A stretch of 33,703 bases of DNA from Sphingomonadaceae bacterium (GCA_016742125.1 JACVCM010000006.1:25001-58703); one strand, 5' to 3'; positions 7,300 to 15,631 are shown, numbered from the stretch's first letter. Made by a program: numbers and translations. Notes: a model not told the origin generated them from the sequence alone.

Positions 7300-7938
7300 T
7301 CAGGCGGGCTCATAATGGGCGGTCGTCTTCGCCGCGACCTCTTCCGCCGTCACGCCAGGCGCCATCTCGATAAGTCTGAATGGCGATTGGTGATCGGGTC
7401 GGTGAAATACGGCAAGGTCGGTGATTATCATGTCGACGACATTCCTGCCGGTCAGTGGCAATGTGCAAGCCGGAATGAATTTGGGCGAGCCGTCCTTCGA
7501 TGTGTGTTCCATCACCACGATGATCTTCTTTACACCGGCAACCAGATCCATCGCGCCGCCCATGCCCTTGATCATCTTGCCCGGGATCATCCAGTTCGCG
7601 ATGTCTCCATTTTCTGCCACTTCCATCGCGCCAAGCACCGTCAGATCGATATGCCCGCCGCGAATCATCGCAAAGCTTGCGGCGCTGTCGAAATAGGCCG
7701 ATTGCGGCAGCTCGCTTATTGTCTGCTTGCCCGCATTGATGAGATCGGCATCTTCCTCGCCCGCATAGGGGAAAGGCCCGATCCCCAGCATGCCGTTTTC
7801 GGACTGCAACGTCACCTCGACGCCTTCGGGGATATGGTTCGCGACCAGCGTCGGGATACCGATGCCAAGGTTCACATAATATCCGTCGCGCAGTTCTTTC
7901 GCGGCGCGTGCCGCCATCTCGTCACGGGTCCAGCTCAA
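7300..7938 (-). CDS. scoB: 3-oxoacid CoA-transferase subunit B
   Basis: A 212-residue beta subunit of a family I CoA-transferase. The catalytic glutamate is E47 in the LQSENGMLG motif, and YYVNLGIGIPTLVANHIP and GGAMDLVAGVKK are family signatures. With ScoA it moves CoA from succinyl-CoA to acetoacetate, or runs the reverse reaction. Its ATG overlaps the stop of the DUF5076 gene (ATGA), so translation is coupled. Unusually, it is separated from scoA by two unrelated genes. Confidence 0.93.
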   Translation of the reverse strand: MSWTRDEMAARAAKELRDGYYVNLGIGIPTLVANHIPEGVEVTLQSENGMLGIGPFPYAGEEDADLINAGKQTISELPQSAYFDSAASFAMIRGGHIDLTVLGAMEVAENGDIANWMIPGKMIKGMGGAMDLVAGVKKIIVVMEHTSKDGSPKFIPACTLPLTGRNVVDMIITDLAVFHRPDHQSPFRLIEMAPGVTAEEVAAKTTAHYEPA

Positions 7939-8261
7939 TGTATCAATCCATCTTCGTCGGTTAGGGGGTGCTGTGTCGGTAGATCGGTCGGATTAGCGCG
8001 TTCGGCATCGATGCCTTCCCAGATGCGCGCTTCGGCCTCGGCCTCGGAAATGCCGACCGCACGGGCCCAGGTTTTGGCACCGTGACGGACGCAATCAACC
8101 AGCGCGATGCCAAACCCCATCGGGTCACCGCCCACCGGAACCGGGTTGATAAAGCAGGTTACCGGCCCACCTTCCTGCGCCCAGACGCGCAGAAATTCTT
8201 TCGAGCCGCGGATCAGGTCGGTGTAGGGGATCAGGTCTATGGGGACAGGCTTGTCAGTCAT
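7935..8261 (-). CDS. DUF5076-type small protein
   Basis: A 108-residue protein. The core (EFLRVWAQEGGPVTCFINP, then GFGIALVDCVRHGAKTWA) follows the pattern I know for DUF5076 proteins of alphaproteobacteria (an '.LLRVW....' strand and a 'WG..L.D..RH.A.A' helix). A five-residue longer start exists, but the ATG at 8261 overlaps the phosphatase stop by ATGA and is preferred. No function is known. Being embedded between scoA and scoB suggests it is co-made with the CoA-transferase. Confidence 0.75.
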   Translation of the reverse strand: MTDKPVPIDLIPYTDLIRGSKEFLRVWAQEGGPVTCFINPVPVGGDPMGFGIALVDCVRHGAKTWARAVGISEAEAEARIWEGIDAERANPTDLPTQHPLTDEDGLIH

Positions 8262-9175
8262 CGCGCAGGTTCCCATTTGGTTTCGGGAGTGAAAATGTCG
8301 TCAAAGCTGCCCCTTATAGAAGGCCCATAAACAGGGTTGGACAACAGGAACCAGCCACTGCCCCAAAGCGACGAGACGGCCGGGTTGGCGGCCAGCTTCC
8401 TGCGGTCTGCAACGCTGATGCCCTTTGCATTAAACGCATTCGAAAAATCGCCCAGCTGATCGCCCGCCATTGCGATGACACAATATCGTGCAGCGATGGC
8501 TGCGCGCCGTGCATCTTTGCTGGACCCTGTATCGTCATCGCCCATGAGATACAGGGTTTCGCCATGTTTGAATTCGCCCAGTCCCGCGGCGCGCAGCGTG
8601 TCTTCCGTCCCTTTCGCATTGGCAGCGGTGCGGTTTGTGTTGACGACGATCGTCACGCCCGCATCGCGCATGTCCTTTAGCGCTTCAACCGCGCCCGGCA
8701 TGGCGAGCGCCTTACCCGCACCGCTCCTTTCCCATTGGTCCCAGATCGCCGGATCGAAATCCTTGCCCTGCTCGGCCATGTACCGCATCGACCCAACATT
8801 CCAGATCAGCGTTTCATCAGCATCGAAAACGGCGGCAAAGGGCTTGTTCCCGCAATCGTCGAAACGCGGTGCTGCGGGCGTGGACTGCATTGCCAGTATA
8901 ACTTGTCGATAGGGAAGCCTGGTCACTGCAGGGTCGACCCTTAGCTGATCGAGGATATAGTCCGTCATGGCCCGATAGACCTGCACCGAGGCAATTGTCC
9001 CCTCCGCCGAACCATAAAGCCATTGCTGGCCTGGGGGCGGCGATGTTGGTGCCGGCTTTTCACCTATCTGGGTTGCCAACGTCTCCTTGCTTGTTGTCGG
9101 CGCCGCAGCCCGCTCCGCCTGCGCAGCGCATCCGGCAAGCGCAAGCGCGACAAGGCTAATCGCAAAATGCCGCAT
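8258..9175 (-). CDS. Lipoprotein acid phosphatase, e(P4)/class C family
   Basis: About 305 residues. The N-terminus has a lipoprotein signal with lipobox L-A-G-C (cysteine at residue 16), so it should be anchored in an envelope membrane. The HAD nucleophile motif is DADET (D118 and D120) in FAAVFDADETLIWN, as in the e(P4) outer-membrane nucleotidases of class C. Later motifs include VNTNRTAANAKGTEDTL and the acidic YLMGDDDTG region. The likely job is removing phosphate from nucleotides such as NMN outside the cytoplasm. A GTG one codon earlier (9178) is an alternative start; both overlap the scoA stop. Confidence 0.85.
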   Translation of the reverse strand: MRHFAISLVALALAGCAAQAERAAAPTTSKETLATQIGEKPAPTSPPPGQQWLYGSAEGTIASVQVYRAMTDYILDQLRVDPAVTRLPYRQVILAMQSTPAAPRFDDCGNKPFAAVFDADETLIWNVGSMRYMAEQGKDFDPAIWDQWERSGAGKALAMPGAVEALKDMRDAGVTIVVNTNRTAANAKGTEDTLRAAGLGEFKHGETLYLMGDDDTGSSKDARRAAIAARYCVIAMAGDQLGDFSNAFNAKGISVADRRKLAANPAVSSLWGSGWFLLSNPVYGPSIRGSFDDIFTPETKWEPAR

Positions 9176-9882
9176 CACGCAGCCTCCCGCTCCCGCACAG
9201 TGCGGAATTCGATCTTCTTCTCATAAGGTGCACCGATTATCATCCGCTGCACATAGACGCCTGGCAAGTGGATGCAGTCGGGATCAAGGCTGCCAACGGG
9301 TACCACTTCTTCGACCTCGGCCACGCAGACCTTGCCGCAAGTCGCCGCCGGCAGGTTAAAATTGCGCGCGGTTTTGCGAAAGACAAGATTGCCGCTCTCA
9401 TCGGCCTTCCATGCCTTGACCAGGCTCAGATCGGCGAAGATGCCGCGTTCGAGAATATATTCCTCACCGCCGAATTCCTTTATCTCTTTGCCTTCGGCGA
9501 CCAGCGTGCCGACCCCGGTCTTGGTGTAGAAGCCTGGAATTCCCGCCCCACCCGCGCGCATCCGCTCGGCAAGCGTGCCTTGCGGGCAAAATTCGACCTC
9601 GAGCTCGCCTGCAAGATATTGCCGCTCAAACTCCTTATTTTCACCGACATATGAGGAGATCATTTTCTTCACTTGCTTGGTACGCAACAGCTTGCCGATG
9701 CCTTCATTGTCGATACCTGCGTTGTTCGACACGAAGGTCAGGCCGGTAACGCCGCTGTCGCGCACCGCATCGAGCAAGCGTTCGGGGAGGCCACAAAGCC
9801 CGAAACCGCCACTGGCGATCAGCAGGTCGTTCTTCAGCAAGCCGTCCAGCGCACTGTTTGCGTCAGGGAAGAGTTTTTTCAT
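9175..9882 (-). CDS. scoA: 3-oxoacid CoA-transferase subunit A
   Basis: A 235-residue alpha subunit. Signatures are the glycine-rich IASGGFGLCGLPERLLDA, the SNNAGIDNEGIGKLL segment and the ELEVEFCPQGTLAERMRAGG segment that precede the GIPGFYTKTGVGT loop. The open frame extends upstream, but the ATG at 9882 (MKKLFPDAN) fits the family start and overlaps the HAD gene stop by ATGA. It needs ScoB, encoded about 1.2 kb downstream in the same operon. Confidence 0.93.
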   Translation of the reverse strand: MKKLFPDANSALDGLLKNDLLIASGGFGLCGLPERLLDAVRDSGVTGLTFVSNNAGIDNEGIGKLLRTKQVKKMISSYVGENKEFERQYLAGELEVEFCPQGTLAERMRAGGAGIPGFYTKTGVGTLVAEGKEIKEFGGEEYILERGIFADLSLVKAWKADESGNLVFRKTARNFNLPAATCGKVCVAEVEEVVPVGSLDPDCIHLPGVYVQRMIIGAPYEKKIEFRTVREREAA

Positions 9883-10532
9883 GGTCGGGAGAAATCCATA
9901 TTGAGCAAATTCGACAGCTCCATAATCGCCTGCTCGCCGCTTGTCACCTTGATTGCAGCCATGCCGAGTGTTGCTGCGGGTTTGCAGTTGATGCCCAGAT
10001 CGTCGAGATAGACACAGTCGGTCGGCACCACACCCAGCGCGTCGCACATCATCGTGTAAATGCGCGGGTCCGGCTTGCGGATGCCGACCTTCGAGCTTTC
10101 AACGACATGGTCGAAGCGCGCCATGATGGCCTCTACCGCCCTTGCCTTTTCCCCATCCGCAGCCATAGCCGAACCGCGCCCGGCGCGTACATTGTTGGTA
10201 ATGCAACCTAGCATAAAGCCTTGAACCTTGAGCCGGTCGAGTGCGGCCACCATTTCCGGCCTTATATCGCCTGCCAGACACGAGATGACCGATGCGCCGT
10301 CAAGGCTGTGCCCCATCGCCATCGCCTCGGCGGCGAAAAGAGCATCGAACTCCACAGCAGTGCATTCGGCACGTTCGAATTTCGCCCAAGCATTGTCGTG
10401 CGGGTTAGTGCTATTCACCCGGCGCACAAAATCGCGCGGCAAACCCCGCTCGGCCTCCAAGCGGTTGAATGCTTCGAACGGAGAGGACGTAATCACGCCG
10501 CCGAAGTCGAAGATGACGGTGGTGTAAGCCAT
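9879..10532 (-). CDS. HAD-IA family hydrolase (phosphatase-like)
   Basis: A 217-residue protein with HAD motif I as FDFGGVITS (nucleophile D9). The usual second aspartate of DxD is glycine, as in YihX-type and epoxide hydrolase N-terminal HADs. Motif II is GCITNN, motif III the lysine of SSKVGIRKPDPRIY, and motif IV VYLDDLGINC. It should be a small-molecule phosphatase; the substrate is unknown. The ATG at 10532 overlaps the lactonase stop (TGATG). Confidence 0.85.
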   Translation of the reverse strand: MAYTTVIFDFGGVITSSPFEAFNRLEAERGLPRDFVRRVNSTNPHDNAWAKFERAECTAVEFDALFAAEAMAMGHSLDGASVISCLAGDIRPEMVAALDRLKVQGFMLGCITNNVRAGRGSAMAADGEKARAVEAIMARFDHVVESSKVGIRKPDPRIYTMMCDALGVVPTDCVYLDDLGINCKPAATLGMAAIKVTSGEQAIMELSNLLNMDFSRP

Positions 10533-11452
10533 CAATATTGCAACTTCATCCCCGGCCTCGCCCAACGCGTCTTCACCAACCGCCCGCTGCCCGACAGGGT
10601 GATGTAGGCGTCCATCATGTCAGCACCGCCAAAGGCAATGTTCGTGGTAAAAATGTCGTCGGTGGCGACGAATTCCACCAACTCACCCGCCGGAGAAATG
10701 ACCGAGATTCCGCATTCGCCGATCGTAGCGACGCAGATATTCCCACCCGCTTCCATGCCAAGACTATCGAAGAATTTATATCCGGCCGGGCGATATAGCG
10801 GGATGCCCGGGCCGCCAGGACCGGCATCGGCGGCGACCTTGCCGGGGGCCGTGATGTTGAATTTCATCAGCCTGCAGGTGTAGGTTTCAGCCGCATAAAG
10901 CGTTTTGCCGTCCGGCGACAACCCCACACCATTGGGGTTATTGGACGGAAAGATCACCTCCTCAAGGTGACCGCCATCGGCCCTCGCGTAGAAAATCCCG
11001 ACAATATCATGGCAGCGTCTTGCATAATCGACCTTGCCATGGTCGGTGAACCAGAAACCGCCATGTTGATCGAAGACGATGTCGTTCGGTCCGCGCAGTA
11101 CCGAACCGAAATCCCCTGATTTATAGAGTATCTCGACCTCACCGGTTTCGATATCGATCCGCTCTATCCGCCCGCCTGAATAGTCTTTTGCAATACCGTG
11201 CGGTGCAAGAAAACCATTTGTCTCAAGATATTCGAACCCGCCATTGTTGCAGCAATAGAGCTTGCCGTCCGGACCCAGCGCCAAGCCGTTAGGCCCGCCC
11301 CCGGTTTTCGCGATCACCGACTTGCCGCCGTCAGGCGCAATGCGGGTGATTTGCCCGGCGGCAATCTCCGTCAGTATGACACTGCCATCCGGCAAAACCA
11401 CAGGCCCTTCCGGAAACCGCAGGCCGTCCGCTATTGTCACAAATTCCGCCAT
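10532..11452 (-). CDS. SMP-30/gluconolactonase family protein
   Basis: A 306-residue six-bladed beta-propeller of the SMP-30/LRE family. It shows the opening GLRFPEGPVVLPDGSVILTE with the metal-binding glutamate, GGGPNGLALGPDGKLYCCNN, LRGPNDIVFDQHGGFWFTDH and NNPNGVGLSPDGKTLYAAE, which supply the Asn and Asp metal ligands. Members hydrolyse sugar or other lactones using a divalent metal. It starts 22 bases after the GNAT gene and probably belongs to the same transcript. Confidence 0.9.
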   Translation of the reverse strand: MAEFVTIADGLRFPEGPVVLPDGSVILTEIAAGQITRIAPDGGKSVIAKTGGGPNGLALGPDGKLYCCNNGGFEYLETNGFLAPHGIAKDYSGGRIERIDIETGEVEILYKSGDFGSVLRGPNDIVFDQHGGFWFTDHGKVDYARRCHDIVGIFYARADGGHLEEVIFPSNNPNGVGLSPDGKTLYAAETYTCRLMKFNITAPGKVAADAGPGGPGIPLYRPAGYKFFDSLGMEAGGNICVATIGECGISVISPAGELVEFVATDDIFTTNIAFGGADMMDAYITLSGSGRLVKTRWARPGMKLQY

Positions 11453-11474
11453 CCTGGCTCTCCTCTACCCGACT

Positions 11475-12020
11475 TTATCCGGGTTCCCGCTCGGGCGCGG
11501 CGCTGTCGCCTTCACCGAGTTCCCTTTGCATATACACGCTGTCGAGCCACCGGCCGAACTTTCGCCCGACCGATCGCATTGTGCCAGCGTGCGCGAAACC
11601 CATGCGGCTGTGCAATGCAACCGAAGCTGGCTCCCCGCCACCGATGACGGCGATCATCTGCCGAAAGCCACAGACCGTGGCGGCTGCCACCAATTCGCGT
11701 AGCAGTGTCGAGCCGATGCCGAGCCCCGTTCGGTCGGCACGAACATAGATCGAATCCTCGCAGGCGAAGCAATAGGCAGGGCGGTCGCGAAATTGCGTTG
11801 CATAGGCGTATCCGACGATCTCTCCGCCGCGCTCGGCCACGAGAAAGGGCCAGCCCCTCGCCTGTATGCCCGAAATTTTTTGCGCCATTTCCTCGGCCTT
11901 GCGGGGAATCGTATCGAAGCTGGCGGTCCCCGACCGAACATGTTCGGCGTAAATGCTTGCGATCGCCAGTGCATCAAATGCTTGAGCATTCCGGATTTCG
12001 GTCATTACGGGTTCAATCAT
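11475..12020 (-). CDS. GNAT acetyltransferase, phosphinothricin acetyltransferase-like
   Basis: About 181 residues. Acetyl-CoA-binding motif A is VRADRTGLGIGSTLLRELV (Q/RxxGxG/A as RTGLGIG). The segments AIYAEHVRSGTASFDTIPRK and ALHSRMGFAHAGTMRSVGRK are typical of the PAT/YncA group that acetylate phosphinothricin, methionine sulfoximine and similar amines. The start is unsure: ATG at 12020 or 12005 fits the family N-terminus, while a longer frame to 12137 would cover the FNR-like box. It is the likely first gene of the minus-strand operon ending at 6047. Confidence 0.85.
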   Translation of the reverse strand: MIEPVMTEIRNAQAFDALAIASIYAEHVRSGTASFDTIPRKAEEMAQKISGIQARGWPFLVAERGGEIVGYAYATQFRDRPAYCFACEDSIYVRADRTGLGIGSTLLRELVAAATVCGFRQMIAVIGGGEPASVALHSRMGFAHAGTMRSVGRKFGRWLDSVYMQRELGEGDSAAPEREPG

Positions 12021-12102
12021 CGGCAACACCGGAAACTGGCTGACACAGAAATCGCCGTATTGGAAGCGGTCAAAGCCCTGCCCCGAGTTCGGGCCTGGTA
12101 TT

Positions 12103-12116
12103 TTGACATCGATCAA
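12103..12116 (+). promoter_or_regulatory. FNR/FixK-like box TTGAC-ATCG-ATCAA
   Basis: TTGACATCGATCAA matches the Crp/FNR-family consensus TTGAY-N4-RTCAA in all fixed positions. Its centre is 12109.5. With a -10-like TATCCT at 12138-12143 and a transcript start near 12151, the box would be at -41.5, the classic class II activator position. Genes for universal stress proteins are often under FNR/Anr/FixK control, which supports the call. Confidence 0.55.
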
Positions 12117-12150
12117 TGCGGGTATGCGCTTTCCCATTATCCTGGGATCA

Positions 12151-12170
12151 CGGGCCGATGCATCGGCCCG
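12151..12170. repeat. Perfect 20-bp palindrome upstream of stress protein gene
   Basis: cgggccgatg (12151-12160) is followed at once by its exact reverse complement catcggcccg (12161-12170). It begins where the FNR-type promoter would start its transcript, so the mRNA could carry a stable 5' hairpin just before the AAGGA site at 12181-12185. It might otherwise be an operator for the divergent genes. No T-run follows, so it is unlikely to be a terminator. Confidence 0.75.
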
Positions 12171-12192
12171 TTCATTCGGGAAGGAAATGACG

Positions 12193-13002
12193 ATGAAATC
12201 GATTCAGGTCCATGCAGGCAGCGACGGCGGTTTCGAGAGTCGCCTGCAGATTGCGCTTGATCTAACGCGGCGGTTCAATGGCCATCTTACACTGGTTTTG
12301 CCCCGCCCGCCGCAGGATTATGTCGCCTTCGACATGTTCGGCGGCGCGCATTTCATCGCCGACGTATTCGATGCAGCAGAGAAGGAGCGCGATCGCATGC
12401 GCTCGCGCATCGACGAGAAGCTCAAGGTCGAAGGATTGCCCTGGGACTGGCAGGTTTTCGACGGACCGACGGTCGATGCGCTGTTGAACGCAGCACGGCT
12501 GGGTGACGTCATGGTTATGTCGCTGGATGTGACGGGCACTGGTGCACCTGGCCACGGGCGCGCGCTGGTGAGCGATGTCGTAACTGCATCGCGTACGCCG
12601 GTGCTGGCGGTTCCTGTCGGCTGCAAGAGCCTGTCGTTCGATCGGGCGATGATCGCCTATGACGGCGGCTTCGAAGCCGCCAATGCCTTGCGCGCGGCGT
12701 TGCCCATGCTCTCGGCTTCTGCAGCAATCCGCATAACCGAGGTCGACGCGGCACCGGACGAATTCCCCGTCACCGACGCCGCAACCTATCTGTCGCGCCA
12801 TGACATCTGCGCCGAAATCGCGGTCGCAGCAAAAGGCGATACCAGCGTCGAAGAGCGGCTGCTCGCCGAGGCGAGGGCATGGCGCCCCGATTTCCTCGTA
12901 ATGGGTGCTTATGGCCATGGCCGCTGGCGCGAAACGCTGTTCGGCGGGGTTACCCGATTCTTGCTAGGCGAAATTGGTGTCCCGGTCTTGCTTGCGCATT
13001 AG
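12193..13002 (+). CDS. Universal stress protein, tandem-type
   Basis: About 269 residues. The C-terminal half ends RPDFLVMGAYGHGRWRETLF then GGVTRFLLGEIGVPVLLAH, the UspA nucleotide-binding signature G-x2-G-x9-G with glycine where Ser/Thr is usual. The N-terminal half (IQVHAGSDGGFESRLQIALD) looks like a second, degenerate Usp domain; total length fits the two-domain class. The ATG at 12193 is chosen because AAGGA (12181-12185) is seven bases away; an ATG at 12187 is too close. Its FNR-like box suggests induction at low oxygen. Its 3' end overlaps the convergent cyclase gene by 53 bases. Confidence 0.87.
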   Translation: MKSIQVHAGSDGGFESRLQIALDLTRRFNGHLTLVLPRPPQDYVAFDMFGGAHFIADVFDAAEKERDRMRSRIDEKLKVEGLPWDWQVFDGPTVDALLNAARLGDVMVMSLDVTGTGAPGHGRALVSDVVTASRTPVLAVPVGCKSLSFDRAMIAYDGGFEAANALRAALPMLSASAAIRITEVDAAPDEFPVTDAATYLSRHDICAEIAVAAKGDTSVEERLLAEARAWRPDFLVMGAYGHGRWRETLFGGVTRFLLGEIGVPVLLAH

Positions 13003-14173
13003 CCCTGGCGCGGCGTTGTCTTTTGGCTGAATACAGCGCCTTGTCCGCCTGACGAAGCAACATGGTCGTCGGGACCTCCTCGCCTGCCGACAGGGCATAG
13101 CCGAGGCTGGCGACGATGGGAACGAAATGGCCGTCTATTTCGGTCGGACTGCACAGGGCCGCCATCATAGCGGTGCTGCGAGCGGATACGTCATTCTCGT
13201 CGCTTATGCCGCGAAAGATTATCATGAATTCATCCCCGCCAAGACGCCCGACGCTGTCAGAGTGCAGCGCTGCGGTCACCAACCGGTGTCCGACTGCCTG
13301 CAACATCGCATCGCCGGCATAATGCCCCAGGCTGTCGTTAACCTGCTTGAAGCCGTCGAGATCGAGCAACGCCACTGCGAATTTCTGTCCGGCCATGGCT
13401 TCGGCGTCCAGCTCGTCCATCATCGCACGGCGGTTGGCGATGCCGGTCAGCGGGTCGGTCAGGGCCATCTGACGGTTCTCGTCCTGTAGCAAAAGGCTGC
13501 CGATCAGCTGGGAATATTGCTCCGACACAAACCGGATCATCAGGATGCCGACGCTGATCGTGGACAGCCCCAGCATCTGAGCTTCGAAATCGCCTGCGAA
13601 CAGCATGGCAAGCGAACTTGGGAACAGACCCATGATGACAACAGCGATAGCGGCGGGACGGAGCGAATATAGACAGTGCGCAATGGCCATGGCGCCGAAA
13701 CTCAGCGAAACGGGCACCAAGAGCTTTGCGTTGAACATGCCGTTCAGGAAAGTAACGGCCGCATCTATGCCGAGAATTGAAATCAGAAGCGTCGACATAC
13801 CCACGTTCATTCTCAGCAGGCGGGGAATGCGCGCGGGATCGACAGGCTTTTTCAGCACCCGGGACCAGACGAGCAGACGGATGAGGCAGTAGAAAATCAG
13901 CAGCGACATCCAGCCATATCTTTCGAAAGGCATCCCGTCATACGCGCAAACTGCCATGATAATCGCCGTGTTCAGCAAGGCGACGAAAAGCAGCATCGGA
14001 ACCTGTCGCCGCACGCTGTCGAACTGGGCGCGCATCAACGCATCGCGAATTCCAGAGGGCACAGGAGGGTCGATGCGCCTTTTCAGCGCTGCCCAGCCTG
14101 CCCGTAATTGCCCCCTATATCCCAAAATGCGCCCCTCGCGGCTCGATACCGCATAGCGGTCAAAGTATGGCAC
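12950..14173 (-). CDS. Membrane diguanylate cyclase (GGDEF), no I-site
   Basis: A 407-residue protein from a GTG start. Residues about 58-215 form some five or six membrane helices. A GGDEF domain follows (LTDPLTGIANRRAMMDEL onward), with intact GGDEF at 312-316, so it should make cyclic di-GMP from two GTP. The product-inhibition site RxxD that normally precedes it reads L303-H-S-D306, so the arginine is missing. The last 53 bases overlap the stress protein gene on the other strand, giving a basic C-terminal tail. A later start near residue 46 cannot be excluded. Confidence 0.9.
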   Translation of the reverse strand: MPYFDRYAVSSREGRILGYRGQLRAGWAALKRRIDPPVPSGIRDALMRAQFDSVRRQVPMLLFVALLNTAIIMAVCAYDGMPFERYGWMSLLIFYCLIRLLVWSRVLKKPVDPARIPRLLRMNVGMSTLLISILGIDAAVTFLNGMFNAKLLVPVSLSFGAMAIAHCLYSLRPAAIAVVIMGLFPSSLAMLFAGDFEAQMLGLSTISVGILMIRFVSEQYSQLIGSLLLQDENRQMALTDPLTGIANRRAMMDELDAEAMAGQKFAVALLDLDGFKQVNDSLGHYAGDAMLQAVGHRLVTAALHSDSVGRLGGDEFMIIFRGISDENDVSARSTAMMAALCSPTEIDGHFVPIVASLGYALSAGEEVPTTMLLRQADKALYSAKRQRRARANAQARPGHQFRLARIG

Positions 14174-14263
14174 GGATGGTAAAGGCGACGTTAAAGCTGC
14201 CCCGAAACACGGCGTTGGCTAAACGGAAAAGACGTGCCAGTCTTAGGCATCGGGGGATAGGAT

Positions 14264-15589
14264 ATGAATCGATCGGAAATCAGTGCGCGGCCAATGGGCT
14301 TCTGGATGGCACTTGCGCTGGTCATGGGGAGCATGATCGGCTCGGGTGTTTTCCTGCTCCCCGCCAGCCTCGCGCCATTGGGGTGGAATTCGGTTTTCGG
14401 TTGGCTGATAACCGTTGCAGGCGCGCTTTGCGTGGCCGCCGTGTTCGGACGATTAAGCCGCGCAATACCCAAGGCTGGGGGGCCGTACGCCTATACAAGG
14501 GCAGCGTTCGGCGATGGGGCGGGCTTTGCAATCGCATGGGCTTACTGGATTTCGATGTGGGTCGGGAATGCCGCCATTGCCACCGGCGCCGTCAGCTATT
14601 TAAGTCAGCTGTTCCCGATCGTGGGCAGACACGGTGTTTCAACAGCTGTCACCATAGCCATTGTTTGGGCCTTCGCGCTGATCAACATCAGCGGAACGAA
14701 ACTTGCCGGACAGGTGCAGATCGTCTGGACGATCGTCAAATTGCTACCGCTTGTCGCAGTGATCGGGCTGGCTGCCTATATATTGGCGAGCAAGGGTTCC
14801 GTCGTGATTGCTCCATTTGCATCGCAGAACTTGTCGCTCGGCGCCATTTCGACAGCGACCATTCTGACTTTATGGGCGATGCTGGGCCTCGAAACGGCAA
14901 CGGTGCCCGCGGACAAGGTCGAAAATCCCGAGCGAAACATTTCCCGCGCAACCTTGCTTGGGACCGGCGGCGCGGGGCTGATCTATATCATTGTCTGTTC
15001 CGCAGTGGTCCTCATGTTGCCGACCGCGCTCACGGCGGCCTCGCCCGCGCCATTTGCGCTGTTCGTCGAAACCTATGGTGGTGCCGAGGCCGGGACAGCA
15101 ATTGCCGCCTTTGGTGCCATCAGCGCCTTGGGCGCACTCAACGGTTGGGTGATGTGCCAGGGCGAGCTGCCTGCCGCAATGGCGCGGGATGGCCTGTTTC
15201 CGGCCTTTCTGGGCAAAGCTGCGCCTAACGGCACCCCGCGCAACGCACATCTGTTCACGACATGTCTGCTCACAATCGTCATATTGATGAACAGCAGCCG
15301 GTCGATGGCAGCGATGTTCGAGTTTCTGATTATCCTCACCACCGCGATTGTTCTGGTGATGTACCTTGGCTGTGCAATGGCAGCGGCCCGGTTGATGACG
15401 AAAGGCGACATTGTTGCAGGCCCGGGCTTTAGGACCATTGTCGCTCTAGCAGCATTATATGCGCTATGGACGATTTATGGTGCGGGCGGGGAAGCTCTGG
15501 TCTGGGGCATCACACTCCTGCTCGCTGGTCTTCCTGTTTTCTGGTTGATGAAAATAGCGAGAGCAAGGGGTTCCAAAGCCCCCGCTTGA
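14264..15589 (+). CDS. APC-family amino acid permease
   Basis: A 441-residue protein with about 12 membrane helices. The first helix carries GSMIGSGVFLLPASLA, the substrate-binding GSGxx motif of the APA branch that includes AdiC and related antiporters, and PKAGGPYAYTRAAFG follows as expected. The segment ILTLWAMLGLETATVPADKV is the conserved helix 6 region. It takes up or exchanges amino acids or amines; specificity is not readable. The site gggggatagga precedes the ATG. A stretch of 90 bases before it holds nothing else recognisable. Confidence 0.9.
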   Translation: MNRSEISARPMGFWMALALVMGSMIGSGVFLLPASLAPLGWNSVFGWLITVAGALCVAAVFGRLSRAIPKAGGPYAYTRAAFGDGAGFAIAWAYWISMWVGNAAIATGAVSYLSQLFPIVGRHGVSTAVTIAIVWAFALINISGTKLAGQVQIVWTIVKLLPLVAVIGLAAYILASKGSVVIAPFASQNLSLGAISTATILTLWAMLGLETATVPADKVENPERNISRATLLGTGGAGLIYIIVCSAVVLMLPTALTAASPAPFALFVETYGGAEAGTAIAAFGAISALGALNGWVMCQGELPAAMARDGLFPAFLGKAAPNGTPRNAHLFTTCLLTIVILMNSSRSMAAMFEFLIILTTAIVLVMYLGCAMAAARLMTKGDIVAGPGFRTIVALAALYALWTIYGAGGEALVWGITLLLAGLPVFWLMKIARARGSKAPA

Positions 15590-15631
15590 GGCCTACATGC
15601 CCGGTCAAGACCATAATCGCGGGACCCTGAC

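Noticed and set aside
9883..10047. Upstream extension of scoA
   Set aside because: It lies in the HAD gene and lacks similarity to CoA-transferases; MKKLFPDAN at 9882 is the normal start.
12021..12137. Longer start for the GNAT gene
   Set aside because: The extra residues do not resemble the family and would cover the FNR-like box, although an AGGATA stretch before 12137 leaves some doubt.
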